From Rhizobium sullae (GTDB lineage Bacteria; Pseudomonadota; Alphaproteobacteria; Rhizobiales; Rhizobiaceae): 64,000 bases of DNA. The notes below the pieces were generated by a model. The model was not told where the DNA came from and did not search any database. It saw only the letters and a program-made list of their open reading frames with translations. Location of the stretch: assembly GCF_025200715.1 (NCBI RefSeq), contig NZ_CP104143.1:310001-374000 (forward strand), written 5' to 3'. Position 1 is the first letter of the stretch. Each line of letters opens with the position of its first letter. The position numbers were made by a program, and so were the translations under genes. Shown in pieces: positions 39,961 through 49,104 of this stretch.

Positions 39961-40965
39961 ATGTTGCGATTTCTCATCGGGCGCCTCGCGGTCCTGATCC
40001 CAACATTCCTCGGCGTCACGCTCATCGCCTTCTCGTTCATCCGCATGCTTCCCGGCGATCCCGTCATGCTTCTGTCGGGTGAACGCGTGATGGCGCCTGA
40101 GCGTCATGCCCAGATCATGCACGATCTCGGTTTCGACCGGCCCATGTACATCCAGTACTTCGATTACCTCGGCAAGGTGCTACAGGGCGACTTCGGAACG
40201 TCGATCGTCACGAAGCGCCCGGTTCTCGGTGATTTTGGCGCTCTCTTCCCGGCAACGCTCGAGCTCTCGCTGTGTGCCATTCTTCTCGCGGTCTGTCTTG
40301 GCGTGCCCGCCGGCGTCTTTGCCGCCGTCAAGCGAGGCACGTGGTTCGACCAAAGCGTGATGGGGGTCGCCCTTGTCGGCTATTCGATGCCGATCTTCTG
40401 GTGGGGTCTGCTGCTCATCATCTTCTTCTCCGGCTATCTCGGCTGGACTCCTGTTTCGGGCCGCATCTCGCTCATGTATTTCTTCAAGCCGGTCACCGGC
40501 TTCATGCTGATCGACAGCCTGCTATCCGGTCAGGCGGGCGCTTTCCGCTCCGCTGTCAGCTATCTCATTCTACCCACGATCGTGCTTGCCACCATCCCGC
40601 TTGCTGTCATTGCGCGCCAGACGCGCTCGGCGATGCTCGAAGTGCTTGGCGAAGACTATGTGCGTACTGCCCGCTCCAAGGGCCTGAAGCCGCTTCGGGT
40701 CGTTGGCGTGCATGCGCTGCGCAACGCCATGATACCGGTTGTGACGACCATCGGTCTGCAGATCGGCGTCCTGCTCGCGGGCGCGATCCTGACCGAGACG
40801 ATCTTCTCCTGGCCCGGTATCGGCAAGTGGATGGTCGATTCGGTGTTCAGGCGGGACTATGCAGTCGTCCAAGGTGGTCTTCTGTTGATTGCCGGCATCA
40901 TCATGCTGGTCAATCTGATCGTCGACATCACCTACGGCTTCATCAACCCACGCATTCGGCACTAG
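39961..40965 (+). CDS. dppB: Dipeptide ABC transporter, permease
   Basis: A 334-residue permease starting MLRFLIGRLAVLIPTFLGVT, the DppB/OppB N-terminal pattern, with about six helices and the coupling segment YVRTARSKGLKPLRVVGVHA near residue 233. It belongs to dppABCDF; it is 86 bases after dppA and 10 bases before dppC. Confidence 0.93.
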   Translation: MLRFLIGRLAVLIPTFLGVTLIAFSFIRMLPGDPVMLLSGERVMAPERHAQIMHDLGFDRPMYIQYFDYLGKVLQGDFGTSIVTKRPVLGDFGALFPATLELSLCAILLAVCLGVPAGVFAAVKRGTWFDQSVMGVALVGYSMPIFWWGLLLIIFFSGYLGWTPVSGRISLMYFFKPVTGFMLIDSLLSGQAGAFRSAVSYLILPTIVLATIPLAVIARQTRSAMLEVLGEDYVRTARSKGLKPLRVVGVHALRNAMIPVVTTIGLQIGVLLAGAILTETIFSWPGIGKWMVDSVFRRDYAVVQGGLLLIAGIIMLVNLIVDITYGFINPRIRH

Positions 40966-40975
40966 GAGCGGTCCC

Positions 40976-41887
40976 GTGAGTACGACAAACATCCAAACCG
41001 GCACGGTCGCTGCAAAAATCACCCACCCATCCGCTCTTGCGGAATTCTGGTATTATTTCTCGCGAAACAAGGGCGCCGTCATCGGCCTCGCCGTTTTCAT
41101 CGTCATTCTCGTCGTGGCGCTGCTTGCGCCGCTCGTTGCGCCGCATACGCCGAACGAGCAGAACCGGCAGATGCTGCTTCTCGCTCCTTTCTGGATGGAA
41201 GGCGGCAGCTCGTCCTTCCCGCTTGGGACGGACGCTGTCGGACGCGACATTCTCTCGCGCCTGATCTACGGCGCGCGCTTCTCGCTGTTCATCGGTGTTG
41301 TCGTCGTGACGATCTCGGTGATCGCAGGCGTTCTGATCGGCCTCGTGGCCGGCTATTTCCGCGGCCGCATTGATATCGCCATCATGCGCCTGATGGACAT
41401 CATCCTGGCCTTCCCGTCGCTGCTTCTGGCCCTCGTGCTGGTCGCGGTCCTTGGACCCGGTCTCGTCAATGCGATGATTGCAATCTCCATCGTCAACCAG
41501 CCGCATTTCGTACGCCTGACACGCGCCTCGGTCATGGCCGAGCGTGAGAAGGAATATGTCATTGCCTCCCGCGTTGCCGGTGCCGGCACCTTGCGGCTGA
41601 TGTTCAAGACCATCCTGCCGAACTGTCTCGGGCCGCTGATCGTTCAGGCGACGCTCGCCTTCTCGGCGGCGATCCTGGACGCGGCTGCCCTCGGCTTCCT
41701 CGGCATGGGCGCGCAGCCTCCCACACCCGAATGGGGCACGATGCTCGCCGAAGCGCGAGAATTCATCCAGCGCGCCTGGTGGGTCGTAACGTTCCCGGGT
41801 CTTGCCATCCTAGTCACCGTTCTCGCCATCAACCTGATGGGCGACGGGTTGCGCGATGCGCTCGATCCCAAGCTGAAGAGGTCATGA
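40976..41887 (+). CDS. dppC: Dipeptide ABC transporter, permease
   Basis: A 303-residue permease with GTG start and TAGGAGC upstream. FPLGTDAVGRDILSRLIYGA near residue 80 is the DppC/OppC hallmark, and the coupling loop is EYVIASRVAGAGTLRLMF near 185. The stop overlaps the dppD start (ATGA at 41884-41887). Confidence 0.93.
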   Translation: MSTTNIQTGTVAAKITHPSALAEFWYYFSRNKGAVIGLAVFIVILVVALLAPLVAPHTPNEQNRQMLLLAPFWMEGGSSSFPLGTDAVGRDILSRLIYGARFSLFIGVVVVTISVIAGVLIGLVAGYFRGRIDIAIMRLMDIILAFPSLLLALVLVAVLGPGLVNAMIAISIVNQPHFVRLTRASVMAEREKEYVIASRVAGAGTLRLMFKTILPNCLGPLIVQATLAFSAAILDAAALGFLGMGAQPPTPEWGTMLAEAREFIQRAWWVVTFPGLAILVTVLAINLMGDGLRDALDPKLKRS

Positions 41888-42903
41888 TGCCACTTCTCGA
41901 TATTCAGAATCTGACCGTCGAATTCCAGACGTCTTCCGGCCTCTTCCGCGCCGTCGACGGCGTATCGCTCAGCTGCGACAAGGGCGAGATCCTCTCGATC
42001 GTCGGCGAATCCGGCTCCGGCAAGTCCGTTGCCATGCTCGCCATGATGGGCCTTCTGCCCTGGACGGCGAAGATCACTGCCGACCGCATGACTTTCGACG
42101 GCAAGGAGCTCATCGGCATTTCCGGCCGCCAGCGCCGCAGGATCATCGGCAAGGACATGGCGATGATCTTCCAGGAGCCGATGTCGAGCCTGAACCCGTG
42201 CTTTACCGTCGGCTTCCAGCTTGGCGAGAGTCTGCGGGTGCACATGGGCCTCAACCGCAAGGAGCGCCGCGAGCGCTCGATCGAGCTCCTGAACCTCGTC
42301 GGCATCCCGGCGCCGGAAGATCGCCTGTCGAATTTCCCGCACCAGATGTCCGGCGGCATGAGCCAGCGCGTGATGATCGCCATGGCGCTCGCCTGCAATC
42401 CGAAGCTCTTGATCGCCGACGAGCCGACGACCGCACTTGACGTGACTATCCAGGCGCAGATCCTCGACCTGCTCGTGCGCCTGCAAAAGGAGCAGGGCAT
42501 GGCGCTGGTGCTGATCACCCACGATATGGGTGTCGTCGCCGAAACCGCCGAGCGCGTGCAGGTTCAGTATGCCGGACAAAAGGTCGAGGAGCAGCCGGTC
42601 AAGGCGCTCTTCCGCGACCCGCATCATCCCTACACCGCCGCCTTGCTTTCCGCCCTGCCGGAGCGTGCCCAAGTCGGCCAGCATTTGCCGTCGATAGCCG
42701 GTGTCGTTCCCGGTCAGCATGACCGGCCGCGCGGCTGTCTGTTCGCACCGCGCTGCGGCTATGCCACGGTCGAGTGCGATCGCGGCGTTGTCCGCCAGGG
42801 GCCGGAGCTCGGCCTCGCACTCTGTAACTATCCTTTGAAAGACGGCAAGCCGCTCGGTCACCCCGGCGTGATGCCGAAGCAATCCGCTGGAGATTTCGTA
42901 TGA
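41884..42903 (+). CDS. dppD: Dipeptide ABC transporter, ATP-binding protein
   Basis: A 339-residue ATPase: Walker A GESGSGKSV near residue 40, Q-loop MIFQEPMSSLNP, signature MSGGMSQRVMIAMAL, Walker B LLIADEPTTALD, and the oligopeptide C-terminal extension with GCLFAPRCGYA, whose cysteines may bind an Fe-S cluster as in DppD. Start by ATGA overlap with dppC. Confidence 0.94.
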   Translation: MMPLLDIQNLTVEFQTSSGLFRAVDGVSLSCDKGEILSIVGESGSGKSVAMLAMMGLLPWTAKITADRMTFDGKELIGISGRQRRRIIGKDMAMIFQEPMSSLNPCFTVGFQLGESLRVHMGLNRKERRERSIELLNLVGIPAPEDRLSNFPHQMSGGMSQRVMIAMALACNPKLLIADEPTTALDVTIQAQILDLLVRLQKEQGMALVLITHDMGVVAETAERVQVQYAGQKVEEQPVKALFRDPHHPYTAALLSALPERAQVGQHLPSIAGVVPGQHDRPRGCLFAPRCGYATVECDRGVVRQGPELGLALCNYPLKDGKPLGHPGVMPKQSAGDFV

Positions 42904-43853
42904 CCGGCGCCGTTCTCGAGGGCAAGGATCTTGCCCGTTTCTACACCGTCAATCGCGGCATGTTCAAACCGGAGGCGACCGTCAAGGCGCTGGACGGCGT
43001 GAGCTTCAGCCTCTATTCCGGCAAGACGCTCGCCGTTGTCGGCGAATCCGGTTGCGGCAAGTCGACGCTTGCGCGCCTCGTCACCATGATCGAAGACCCG
43101 ACGGCCGGCGAACTGCTGATCGATGGCAAGCCTGCCCGCGTCGGCGACCGCACCCTGCGTAGCCAGGTTCAGATCGTTTTCCAGAATCCTTACGGATCGC
43201 TCAATCCGCGCCAGAAGGTCGGTGCAATCCTTGAAGAGCCGCTGAAGATCAACACCGACTTGGATGCCGCCAAGCGACGCCGGAAGGCGGAGGAAATGAT
43301 GGCGCGCGTCGGTCTGCGGCCTGAGCACTATGACCGCTATCCGCATATGTTCTCCGGTGGCCAGCGCCAGCGTATCGCCATTGCTCGCGCACTCATGCTA
43401 CGGCCGAAGGTGCTGGTGCTCGACGAGCCGGTTTCGGCGCTCGACCTCTCCATCCAGGCACAGGTGCTGAACCTGTTGATGGACCTGCAGAAGGAGATGG
43501 GCCTTGCCTATCTCTTCATCTCGCACGGCCTGTCGGTCGTCCGCCACATCGCCGACGATGTGATGGTCATGTATCTCGGCCGCCCGGTCGAAACCGGGCC
43601 CGCAGCGGAAGTCTTTGCGCATCCGCGTCATCCCTATACGGCGGCACTTCTGTCGGCGACGCCTGTCGCCGATCCCGATCGCGCTAAGAACCGTATCCGT
43701 CTCCAAGGCGAGCTTCCCTCGCCGCTGAAGCCGCCGAGCGGCTGTCACTTCAACCCGCGCTGCTGGAAGGCGCAGGACTATTGCCGCCGGGTAGAGCCTG
43801 AACTAAGTGGAGAGGGTGAACAAAAATACGCCTGTCATTTCCCGCTCGACTGA
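42900..43853 (+). CDS. dppF: Dipeptide ABC transporter, ATP-binding protein
   Basis: A 317-residue ATPase, partner of DppD: Walker A GESGCGKST, QIVFQNPYGSLNPRQKVGAI, signature FSGGQRQRIAIARAL, Walker B LVLDEPVSALD, and the C-terminal CHFNPRCWKAQDYC. It overlaps dppD by four bases. gntK follows 29 bases later. Confidence 0.94.
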   Translation: MTGAVLEGKDLARFYTVNRGMFKPEATVKALDGVSFSLYSGKTLAVVGESGCGKSTLARLVTMIEDPTAGELLIDGKPARVGDRTLRSQVQIVFQNPYGSLNPRQKVGAILEEPLKINTDLDAAKRRRKAEEMMARVGLRPEHYDRYPHMFSGGQRQRIAIARALMLRPKVLVLDEPVSALDLSIQAQVLNLLMDLQKEMGLAYLFISHGLSVVRHIADDVMVMYLGRPVETGPAAEVFAHPRHPYTAALLSATPVADPDRAKNRIRLQGELPSPLKPPSGCHFNPRCWKAQDYCRRVEPELSGEGEQKYACHFPLD

Positions 43854-43882
43854 GCGGATGCAGGCGACGACGGAGGACTGAA

Positions 43883-44416
43883 ATGCCGGAGCGGACGAAC
43901 CAGGCCCACGCAATCATTGTCATGGGCGTCAGCGGCTCCGGAAAATCCTCGATCGGCGAGAAGCTGGCGGAGGCGCTGAGCCTCCGCTTCATCGAAGGCG
44001 ACCAGCTTCATCCGGCATCCAACGTCGAGAAAATGTCGAAAGGCATTCCATTGAGCGATGCGGATCGCATGCCTTGGCTCGATCTCATTGGCGAAGCCAT
44101 GAAGGACGCCCTAGCAAAAGGCGAGGGTGTCATCGTCACATGCTCGGCGCTGAAGCGCCTCTATCGTGAGCGCCTGCGCGCTGCGGCCGGCGGCAATCTA
44201 TTTTTCGTCTATCTCGAAGGCTCGAGGGAACTGCTGGCCGAGCGGATGGGGCATCGCAAGGGGCACTTCATGCCGTCGTCCCTGCTTGAAAGCCAGCTCG
44301 AAACGCTGGAAGCGCCAACGGGCGAACCTGGTGTAGTGACCGTCGATATCGATGACACAGTCGAAGGCATTGCCGAAGAGGCTCGAAAGAAGCTCGCGCC
44401 GCTCGGCGTTTCCTGA
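43883..44416 (+). CDS. gntK: Gluconokinase
   Basis: A 177-residue GntK-type kinase phosphorylating gluconate to 6-phosphogluconate. P-loop MGVSGSGKSSIGEKLA near residue 14, FIEGDQLHPASNVEKMSKGIPL and LSDADRMPWL are diagnostic, and MGHRKGHFMPSSLLESQLE contacts substrate. CGGAGG precedes the ATG. It sits 29 bases after dppF, possibly read through from the dpp promoter. Its product is the Edd substrate, linking it to zwf-pgl-edd. Confidence 0.94.
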   Translation: MPERTNQAHAIIVMGVSGSGKSSIGEKLAEALSLRFIEGDQLHPASNVEKMSKGIPLSDADRMPWLDLIGEAMKDALAKGEGVIVTCSALKRLYRERLRAAAGGNLFFVYLEGSRELLAERMGHRKGHFMPSSLLESQLETLEAPTGEPGVVTVDIDDTVEGIAEEARKKLAPLGVS

Positions 44417-44454
44417 CTACGGCCGCCGCAGAAGCCAGAGCCGGAGGACTCGCG

Positions 44455-44844
44455 TTGAGCAAAGATGAACTTTCAGCGATCTATCGCGATTACCTCGCGT
44501 GTCTCAATGCGCAGGACTGGCATCGGCTGGGGCGCTTCGTCGGCGACCGCGTGCGCCACAATGGCCGGCAGCTCGGCCTGCCAGGCTATCAGGCGATGCT
44601 GGCGCGGGATTTCCAGGAGATCCCCGACCTTCGTTTCGACGTCCAACTGCTCACATCCGACCCGCCCCTTGTCGCTAGCCGGCTCGCTTTCGATTGCACG
44701 CCGCAGGGTACGTTCCTCGGCCTTCCAGTCAACGGAAAGCGCGTCACTTTCACCGAAAACGTCTTCTATCGCTTCGATCGGGAAAAGATCGACGAGGTAT
44801 GGTCGATCATCGACAAGGCGGCGATCGAAGCACAGCTCCGATGA
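44455..44844 (+). CDS. SnoaL-like/ester-cyclase-type protein
   Basis: A 129-residue protein with the SnoaL pattern: YRDYLACLNAQDWHRLGRFV, GYQAMLARDFQEIPDLRFDV, then FTENVFYRFDREKIDEVWSI. The fold is a cone-shaped alpha+beta barrel used by cyclases, isomerases and many uncharacterised proteins. The start is TTG at 44455 with CCGGAGGA seven bases upstream. It is 38 bases after gntK and convergent with a D-amino-acid dehydrogenase gene. Confidence 0.75.
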   Translation: MSKDELSAIYRDYLACLNAQDWHRLGRFVGDRVRHNGRQLGLPGYQAMLARDFQEIPDLRFDVQLLTSDPPLVASRLAFDCTPQGTFLGLPVNGKRVTFTENVFYRFDREKIDEVWSIIDKAAIEAQLR

Positions 44845-44868
44845 AATTCGCCACGTGTTGTCCTGCCG

Positions 44869-46116
44869 CTACGGATTGAAGCGCTGCGGCGAATAGGCGG
44901 AAATATTGATGAACGGCGTTTCTCCGGTGATCAGTTCCGCCAGCACGCGGCCGGTCACCGGACCGAGCGTCAGGCCGTGATGCGCATGACCGAAGGCGAA
45001 CCACAGGCCGTTGTGCAGCGGCGCCTTGCCGATGATCGGCATCATGTCCGGCGTGCAGGGACGCGCACCCATCCATGGCTCGGGATCGAGCCGGCGTCCG
45101 AGCGGGAAGACGGCGCGGGCGACCTTTTCCGCGCGGTCGAGCTGAACCGGCGTCTTCGGCGCGTCGAGCGCGGCAAATTCCGCACCCGTGGTCAGCCGGA
45201 TGCCGCGGTTCATAGGCGCGAGGAAATAACCGCGCTCGGCATCGAGCGTCCAGTTGTTGAGGACCGCATTGCCTTCCGCGGCATAATGCATGTGATAGCC
45301 GCGCTTGACGCCAAGCGGGAAGGAATAGCCGAGCCGCTTGGTGGCAACCGCAGCCCAGGGGCCGAGCGCCATCACCGCGTCGTCTGCCTCGAGCGAACCT
45401 TCGGACGTCATGATTTTCCAGCCGGAACCCGACTGGCCGAGCGAAGCGGCATCGCCGATGACAAAACGGCCGCCAAGGCTTTCGAAATAGGCGCGGTAGG
45501 CGGCAGTCAGCGCCTGCGGGTCAAGGACCGACCAGGGGTCGCGCCAGCGAATGCCGCCGGCGAAGGTCTGCATGAGGCTCGGCTCCATGCGTGCAATGTC
45601 CGCGGAAGACAGCGTTTCGTAGCTGACGCCGAATTCCTTCTGCCAGCTTCCGGCCTCGGCAAGCTCTTCGTCGCGCCTTACCTCGGTCCGGAAGATCTTC
45701 ATCCAGCCGTCTTTCCGGATCAACTGCTCTGCATGGGACGCCTCGATCAGGTCCTTGTGTTCTAGGATCGAGTTCTCGATCAGCGGCGCATAGGCGCGGG
45801 TGATCATCTCGTGGCGTCGTTGATTGGAGTTCCACCAATAGCGGGCAAGGAAGGCGAGCTGGCCTGGGAGCGCCTTCAGGTGATAATGCGCGTCGATGCG
45901 GTTGTTCAGCGCATAGCGCAGCAGCAGCCCGATCTGCTGGGGAAAGCCGTAGGGCACGACACCTTCACGCTGGATCAATCCCGCATTGCCGTACGAGGTC
46001 TCGCTGCCGGGATCCTTGCGGTCGATCAGCGTTACCTGCCGCCCACGCCGTTGCAGATGAATTGCGGCCGAGACACCGATGATGCCGGCACCGAGCACGA
46101 TTGCGTTCTTGGTCAT
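44869..46116 (-). CDS. D-amino-acid dehydrogenase-like FAD oxidoreductase
   Basis: A 415-residue DAO-family enzyme of the DadA type. FAD motif VLGAGIIGVSAAIHLQRRG at residues 6-24, ETSYGNAGLIQREG near 41, and the C-terminal WFAFGHAHHGLTLGPVTGR that closes the flavin site. It would deaminate a D-amino acid or similar amine, passing electrons to the respiratory chain. The ATG at 46116 is preferred over a TTG at 46143, although neither has a clear Shine-Dalgarno. The substrate is not readable. Confidence 0.82.
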   Translation of the reverse strand: MTKNAIVLGAGIIGVSAAIHLQRRGRQVTLIDRKDPGSETSYGNAGLIQREGVVPYGFPQQIGLLLRYALNNRIDAHYHLKALPGQLAFLARYWWNSNQRRHEMITRAYAPLIENSILEHKDLIEASHAEQLIRKDGWMKIFRTEVRRDEELAEAGSWQKEFGVSYETLSSADIARMEPSLMQTFAGGIRWRDPWSVLDPQALTAAYRAYFESLGGRFVIGDAASLGQSGSGWKIMTSEGSLEADDAVMALGPWAAVATKRLGYSFPLGVKRGYHMHYAAEGNAVLNNWTLDAERGYFLAPMNRGIRLTTGAEFAALDAPKTPVQLDRAEKVARAVFPLGRRLDPEPWMGARPCTPDMMPIIGKAPLHNGLWFAFGHAHHGLTLGPVTGRVLAELITGETPFINISAYSPQRFNP

Positions 46117-46193
46117 TTGTTCTTGCAGCCCACTGAATTCCAAGGGTCGAAAATGCCCTTAGGATCGCGAAGGCGCAATTGAAAAATCGCATT

Positions 46194-46697
46194 TCATTTC
46201 AAAATCATTGCCGTTTTGAGTGCGGCATTTTCGGCCCGGATGCGAATGGCAAGCATGAGCGCGTTCAGGATCGTGAAAGCGGCTGCGTAGAGCGGCATGC
46301 CGAAGGCAAGCGGCAGAACCGCAATCTCGCCGGCGACCACCGCATAATTGGGATGCCGCATGAAGCGATAGGGTCCGCTGCGGATGAGCGGTGCCCCAGG
46401 CAGAACGATGATCCGCGTCGTCCACCGCTCCTTGAGAGTGGCAAGCACCCAGAGGCGGATGACTTGCAGCAACAGGAAGATGGCGAGCCAAAAAAAGTTC
46501 ATCGGCCTGTCCGTGGCAAGCAGCCACAATCCGCCGATCCAGGTCGCGTGCAGTGCGACCATGTAGGGGTAATGTTCTGCCCCGGTCTCGTGTCCGCCTT
46601 TTGCAAAGAGCGCGGCCGTATTGCGCCTGGCAAGGACAAGCTCACTGAGGCGCTGGAGCGTGACGAAGGTCAGAAGCGCAATAGAGGCGGGCATCAT
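46194..46697 (-). CDS. Isoprenylcysteine carboxyl methyltransferase-like membrane protein
   Basis: A 167-residue integral membrane protein with about four helices and the ICMT/PEMT signature GPYRFMRHPNYAVVAGEI near residue 108, which binds S-adenosylmethionine. Its ATG overlaps the polyketide synthase stop by four bases, so translation is coupled. In Bacillus the equivalent BpsB methylates alkylpyrones made by BpsA; the same role is inferred here. Confidence 0.85.
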   Translation of the reverse strand: MMPASIALLTFVTLQRLSELVLARRNTAALFAKGGHETGAEHYPYMVALHATWIGGLWLLATDRPMNFFWLAIFLLLQVIRLWVLATLKERWTTRIIVLPGAPLIRSGPYRFMRHPNYAVVAGEIAVLPLAFGMPLYAAAFTILNALMLAIRIRAENAALKTAMILK

Positions 46698-47746
46698 GCA
46701 GTTCTCCGCAGCGTGACGCAGCTCGCGGAGAAACCTGGTCCCATGGCGATCATCGCCGCGCGTTCGGGCAGGCCCGCGCGGATCGCTCGTTCCAGCACGA
46801 AGAACATGGTCGGCGAGGACATGTTGCCATAATCGGAAACCACCGCGCGCTCGTGATCCAGCGAACCTGGCGCGAGCGAAAGCGCGCTTTCCATTGCCGC
46901 CAGCACCTTGGTCCCGCCCGGATGGCATATGAAGCGGCCGATGTCCGGGCGTGAAAGGCCATTGCGGGCGAGTATCCCGTCCACAGCGGGACCGAGCTCC
47001 GTCTCCACGAAGGGCGGCAGCGACTGCGCAAGCACGATGCCGAAGCCCGTGTCGTCGATCTTCCAACCCATGATGTCGAGCGTGTCGGGAAACAGATGTT
47101 CGCCGCTCGATTCCACTTCGGCTATGCCATCTCCGCCGTTTCGAAGCACGCATGCTGCGGCACCATCGCCGAAGAGCGCGGTTGCGACGATATTGGGCCG
47201 CGTCAGCTCGTCCAGCCGAAAGGCGAGGGTGCAAAGCTCGATCGTCACGAAGAGCACGGTCTTGCCCGGTTTGCCCTTCGCCAGGCGCGACGCGATGCCG
47301 AATCCCGAGACGCCGGCGGCGCAGCCGAGCCCGAATACCGGCACGCGCTCTATATCCGCCCGGAACCCTATCTTTTCTGCAAGCTGCGCATCCAGACTCG
47401 GCGTCATAAACCCGGTAGAGGAGACGGTGACGACGCAATCGACGTCGCTTGCCTTGAGATCGGCCTGGCGCAGCGCCTTGGTCGCGGCTTCGACGAAAAG
47501 GCGGCTCGAAACCTCGGCATAGGCCTCCATCCGGTCTTGCCAGCCATGCGGCTCATCGAACCATGAAAGCGGCCGCGCGGCATGCCGCTTGGCGATGCCG
47601 GCATTGTCGAAGACGCTCGCAAGATGCCGAAAATCCTCGAAGCGGCCGGCAAAGAGGCGGGCCGATGCCTCGGCTGCTTCCGTCTGCGTGATGATGTGTT
47701 CGGGCACGGCAACGGCGAGGCTCAGAAATTTGACCGTATCGTTCAC
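46694..47746 (-). CDS. Type III polyketide synthase (chalcone/stilbene synthase family)
   Basis: A 350-residue thiolase-fold enzyme. The catalytic triad is visible: Cys142 in FGLGCAAGVSG, His275 in FICHPGGTKVL, Asn308 in SDYGNMSSP. It condenses malonyl units onto an acyl-CoA starter, probably giving alkylpyrones or alkylresorcinols. The start is a GTG at 47746 with AAGGAGA six bases upstream; a longer frame to 48043 has no such signal and non-coding composition. Translationally coupled to the methyltransferase gene; divergent from the TPR gene. Confidence 0.92.
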   Translation of the reverse strand: MNDTVKFLSLAVAVPEHIITQTEAAEASARLFAGRFEDFRHLASVFDNAGIAKRHAARPLSWFDEPHGWQDRMEAYAEVSSRLFVEAATKALRQADLKASDVDCVVTVSSTGFMTPSLDAQLAEKIGFRADIERVPVFGLGCAAGVSGFGIASRLAKGKPGKTVLFVTIELCTLAFRLDELTRPNIVATALFGDGAAACVLRNGGDGIAEVESSGEHLFPDTLDIMGWKIDDTGFGIVLAQSLPPFVETELGPAVDGILARNGLSRPDIGRFICHPGGTKVLAAMESALSLAPGSLDHERAVVSDYGNMSSPTMFFVLERAIRAGLPERAAMIAMGPGFSASCVTLRRTA

Positions 47747-47915
47747 GGCATTCTCCTTTTTGCCCCCCGACGGCAATACGAAGAACACTTCTGACGGCGA
47801 TTTATTCCCGCGGCCGACGTCACAAAAATGTGATGGGAAATGCCTTGCGCCACCCGAATAAAATGCGGGGTAGGGGTGTTCTTTCGCGGCAACGTCATTT
47901 TCCCGGAGATATCCC

Positions 47916-48461
47916 ATGACGACCACGATTGTCCGTATCGCTTCTCTCGTCCTCGGCGGCTGCATCGCCGCTTCCATGCTTCCCACCCCGGTCTTCGCCG
48001 TCGGCGGCGGTGGTGGCGGCGGCGCGGGCACACCCACCTGCAAGAAAGGTCAGATCTATGACAAGAGGTCGAAGCAGTGTGTGAGGCAGCAGAGCGCCAA
48101 TGTGACGGATGAGAACCGTACCGACTATGCCTATTCGCTGGCGAAGGCTGGCCGATACGAAGAAGCGCTGGCCATGCTCGACACCGTCAAGGATCAGAAC
48201 AATGCGGAAGTGCTGAATTATCGCGGCTATGCCACCCGCAAGCTCGGCCGCACAGATGAAGGCATCTCCTATTACCTTCAGTCGGTAAAGCTCGATCCGC
48301 AATATGCGAAGGTCCGTGAATATCTCGGCGAAGCCTACGTCGTCAAAGGCCGCGTCGATCTCGCCAAGGAGCAGCTGAACATGATCAAGGCGATCTGCGG
48401 CACGGGCTGCGAGGAATATCAGGATCTCAACGCCGTGATCCTCGATCCGTCGAAGATCTGA
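47916..48461 (+). CDS. Exported TPR-repeat protein
   Basis: A 181-residue protein with a signal peptide ending near PTPVFA, a glycine run (residues 30-37), a CKKGQIYDKRSKQCV cysteine pair, and two to three tetratricopeptide repeats (YAYSLAKAGRYEEALAML, then YRGYATRKLGRTDEGISYYL and YLGEAYVVKGRVDLAKEQL). CGGAGA precedes the ATG. It lies 37 bases upstream of an ECF sigma gene in the same direction and could be part of the signalling unit or its target. Confidence 0.82.
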   Translation: MTTTIVRIASLVLGGCIAASMLPTPVFAVGGGGGGGAGTPTCKKGQIYDKRSKQCVRQQSANVTDENRTDYAYSLAKAGRYEEALAMLDTVKDQNNAEVLNYRGYATRKLGRTDEGISYYLQSVKLDPQYAKVREYLGEAYVVKGRVDLAKEQLNMIKAICGTGCEEYQDLNAVILDPSKI

Positions 48462-48498
48462 ATCGAGGCGGCGCGGGGCGGCAAGGAGAGATAATCGA

Positions 48499-49104
48499 AT
48501 GCCGGTCGCGCGCACCACATTTCCTGCCTATAGTCGTCTGGAAACGGGATCGCCGCTTCGGTTGGCGATCCCCGGAGGAGGAACTGGGGCGGAGGCGGCC
48601 ATCGCGAGCGAAGCGGATATCAGGAAAGGCCTGACGGAGAACCTTGCCAGGCTCTGGCGCTATGGTCTCGTGCTCTCGCGGCAGCGCGATGTGGCCGACG
48701 ACCTCGTGCAGCAGACCTGCGTCCGGGCGCTGGAACGCGGCGGGCAATTCGAACAGGGAACGCGGCTCGATCGCTGGCTGTTTTCGATCCTGCATTCGAT
48801 CTGGCTGAACGAGATCCGCTCCCGCAAGGTTCGCCAAGGCGCGGGTTTCGCTGCTCCGGAGGAAGCGCTGGTCTTCGACGGAGCCCGCGACACCGAAACG
48901 CATGTCATGGCAAACCAGGTGCTGCGGCAGGTGCATGCGCTTCCGGAAGCACAGCGCAGCGCCGTCTTCCTCGCCTATGTGGAAGGGCTCTCCTATCGCG
49001 AGGTGGCGGATGTATTGGCTATACCGATCGGAACGGTGATGAGCCGGCTGGCGGCAGCGCGTGCGACGCTTTCCGGCGCCATTTCGGACGAGGGACGGCA
49101 ATGA
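48499..49104 (+). CDS. ECF-family RNA polymerase sigma factor
   Basis: A 201-residue sigma factor. Region 2: LWRYGLVLSRQRDVADDLVQ and FEQGTRLDRWLFSILHSIWL near residues 52-95; region 4: LPEAQRSAVFLAYVEGLSYR, then VLAIPIGTVMSRLAAARATL near 150-190. The N-terminal 35 residues before region 2 are extra. It overlaps the anti-sigma gene by four bases (ATGA), the standard coupling for a sigma and its inhibitor. Confidence 0.9.
   Translation: MPVARTTFPAYSRLETGSPLRLAIPGGGTGAEAAIASEADIRKGLTENLARLWRYGLVLSRQRDVADDLVQQTCVRALERGGQFEQGTRLDRWLFSILHSIWLNEIRSRKVRQGAGFAAPEEALVFDGARDTETHVMANQVLRQVHALPEAQRSAVFLAYVEGLSYREVADVLAIPIGTVMSRLAAARATLSGAISDEGRQ

Noticed and set aside
47747..48043. N-terminal extension of the polyketide synthase
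   Set aside because: Proline/arginine-rich, overlaps the divergent TPR gene start, and the GTG at 47746 has a proper ribosome-binding site.
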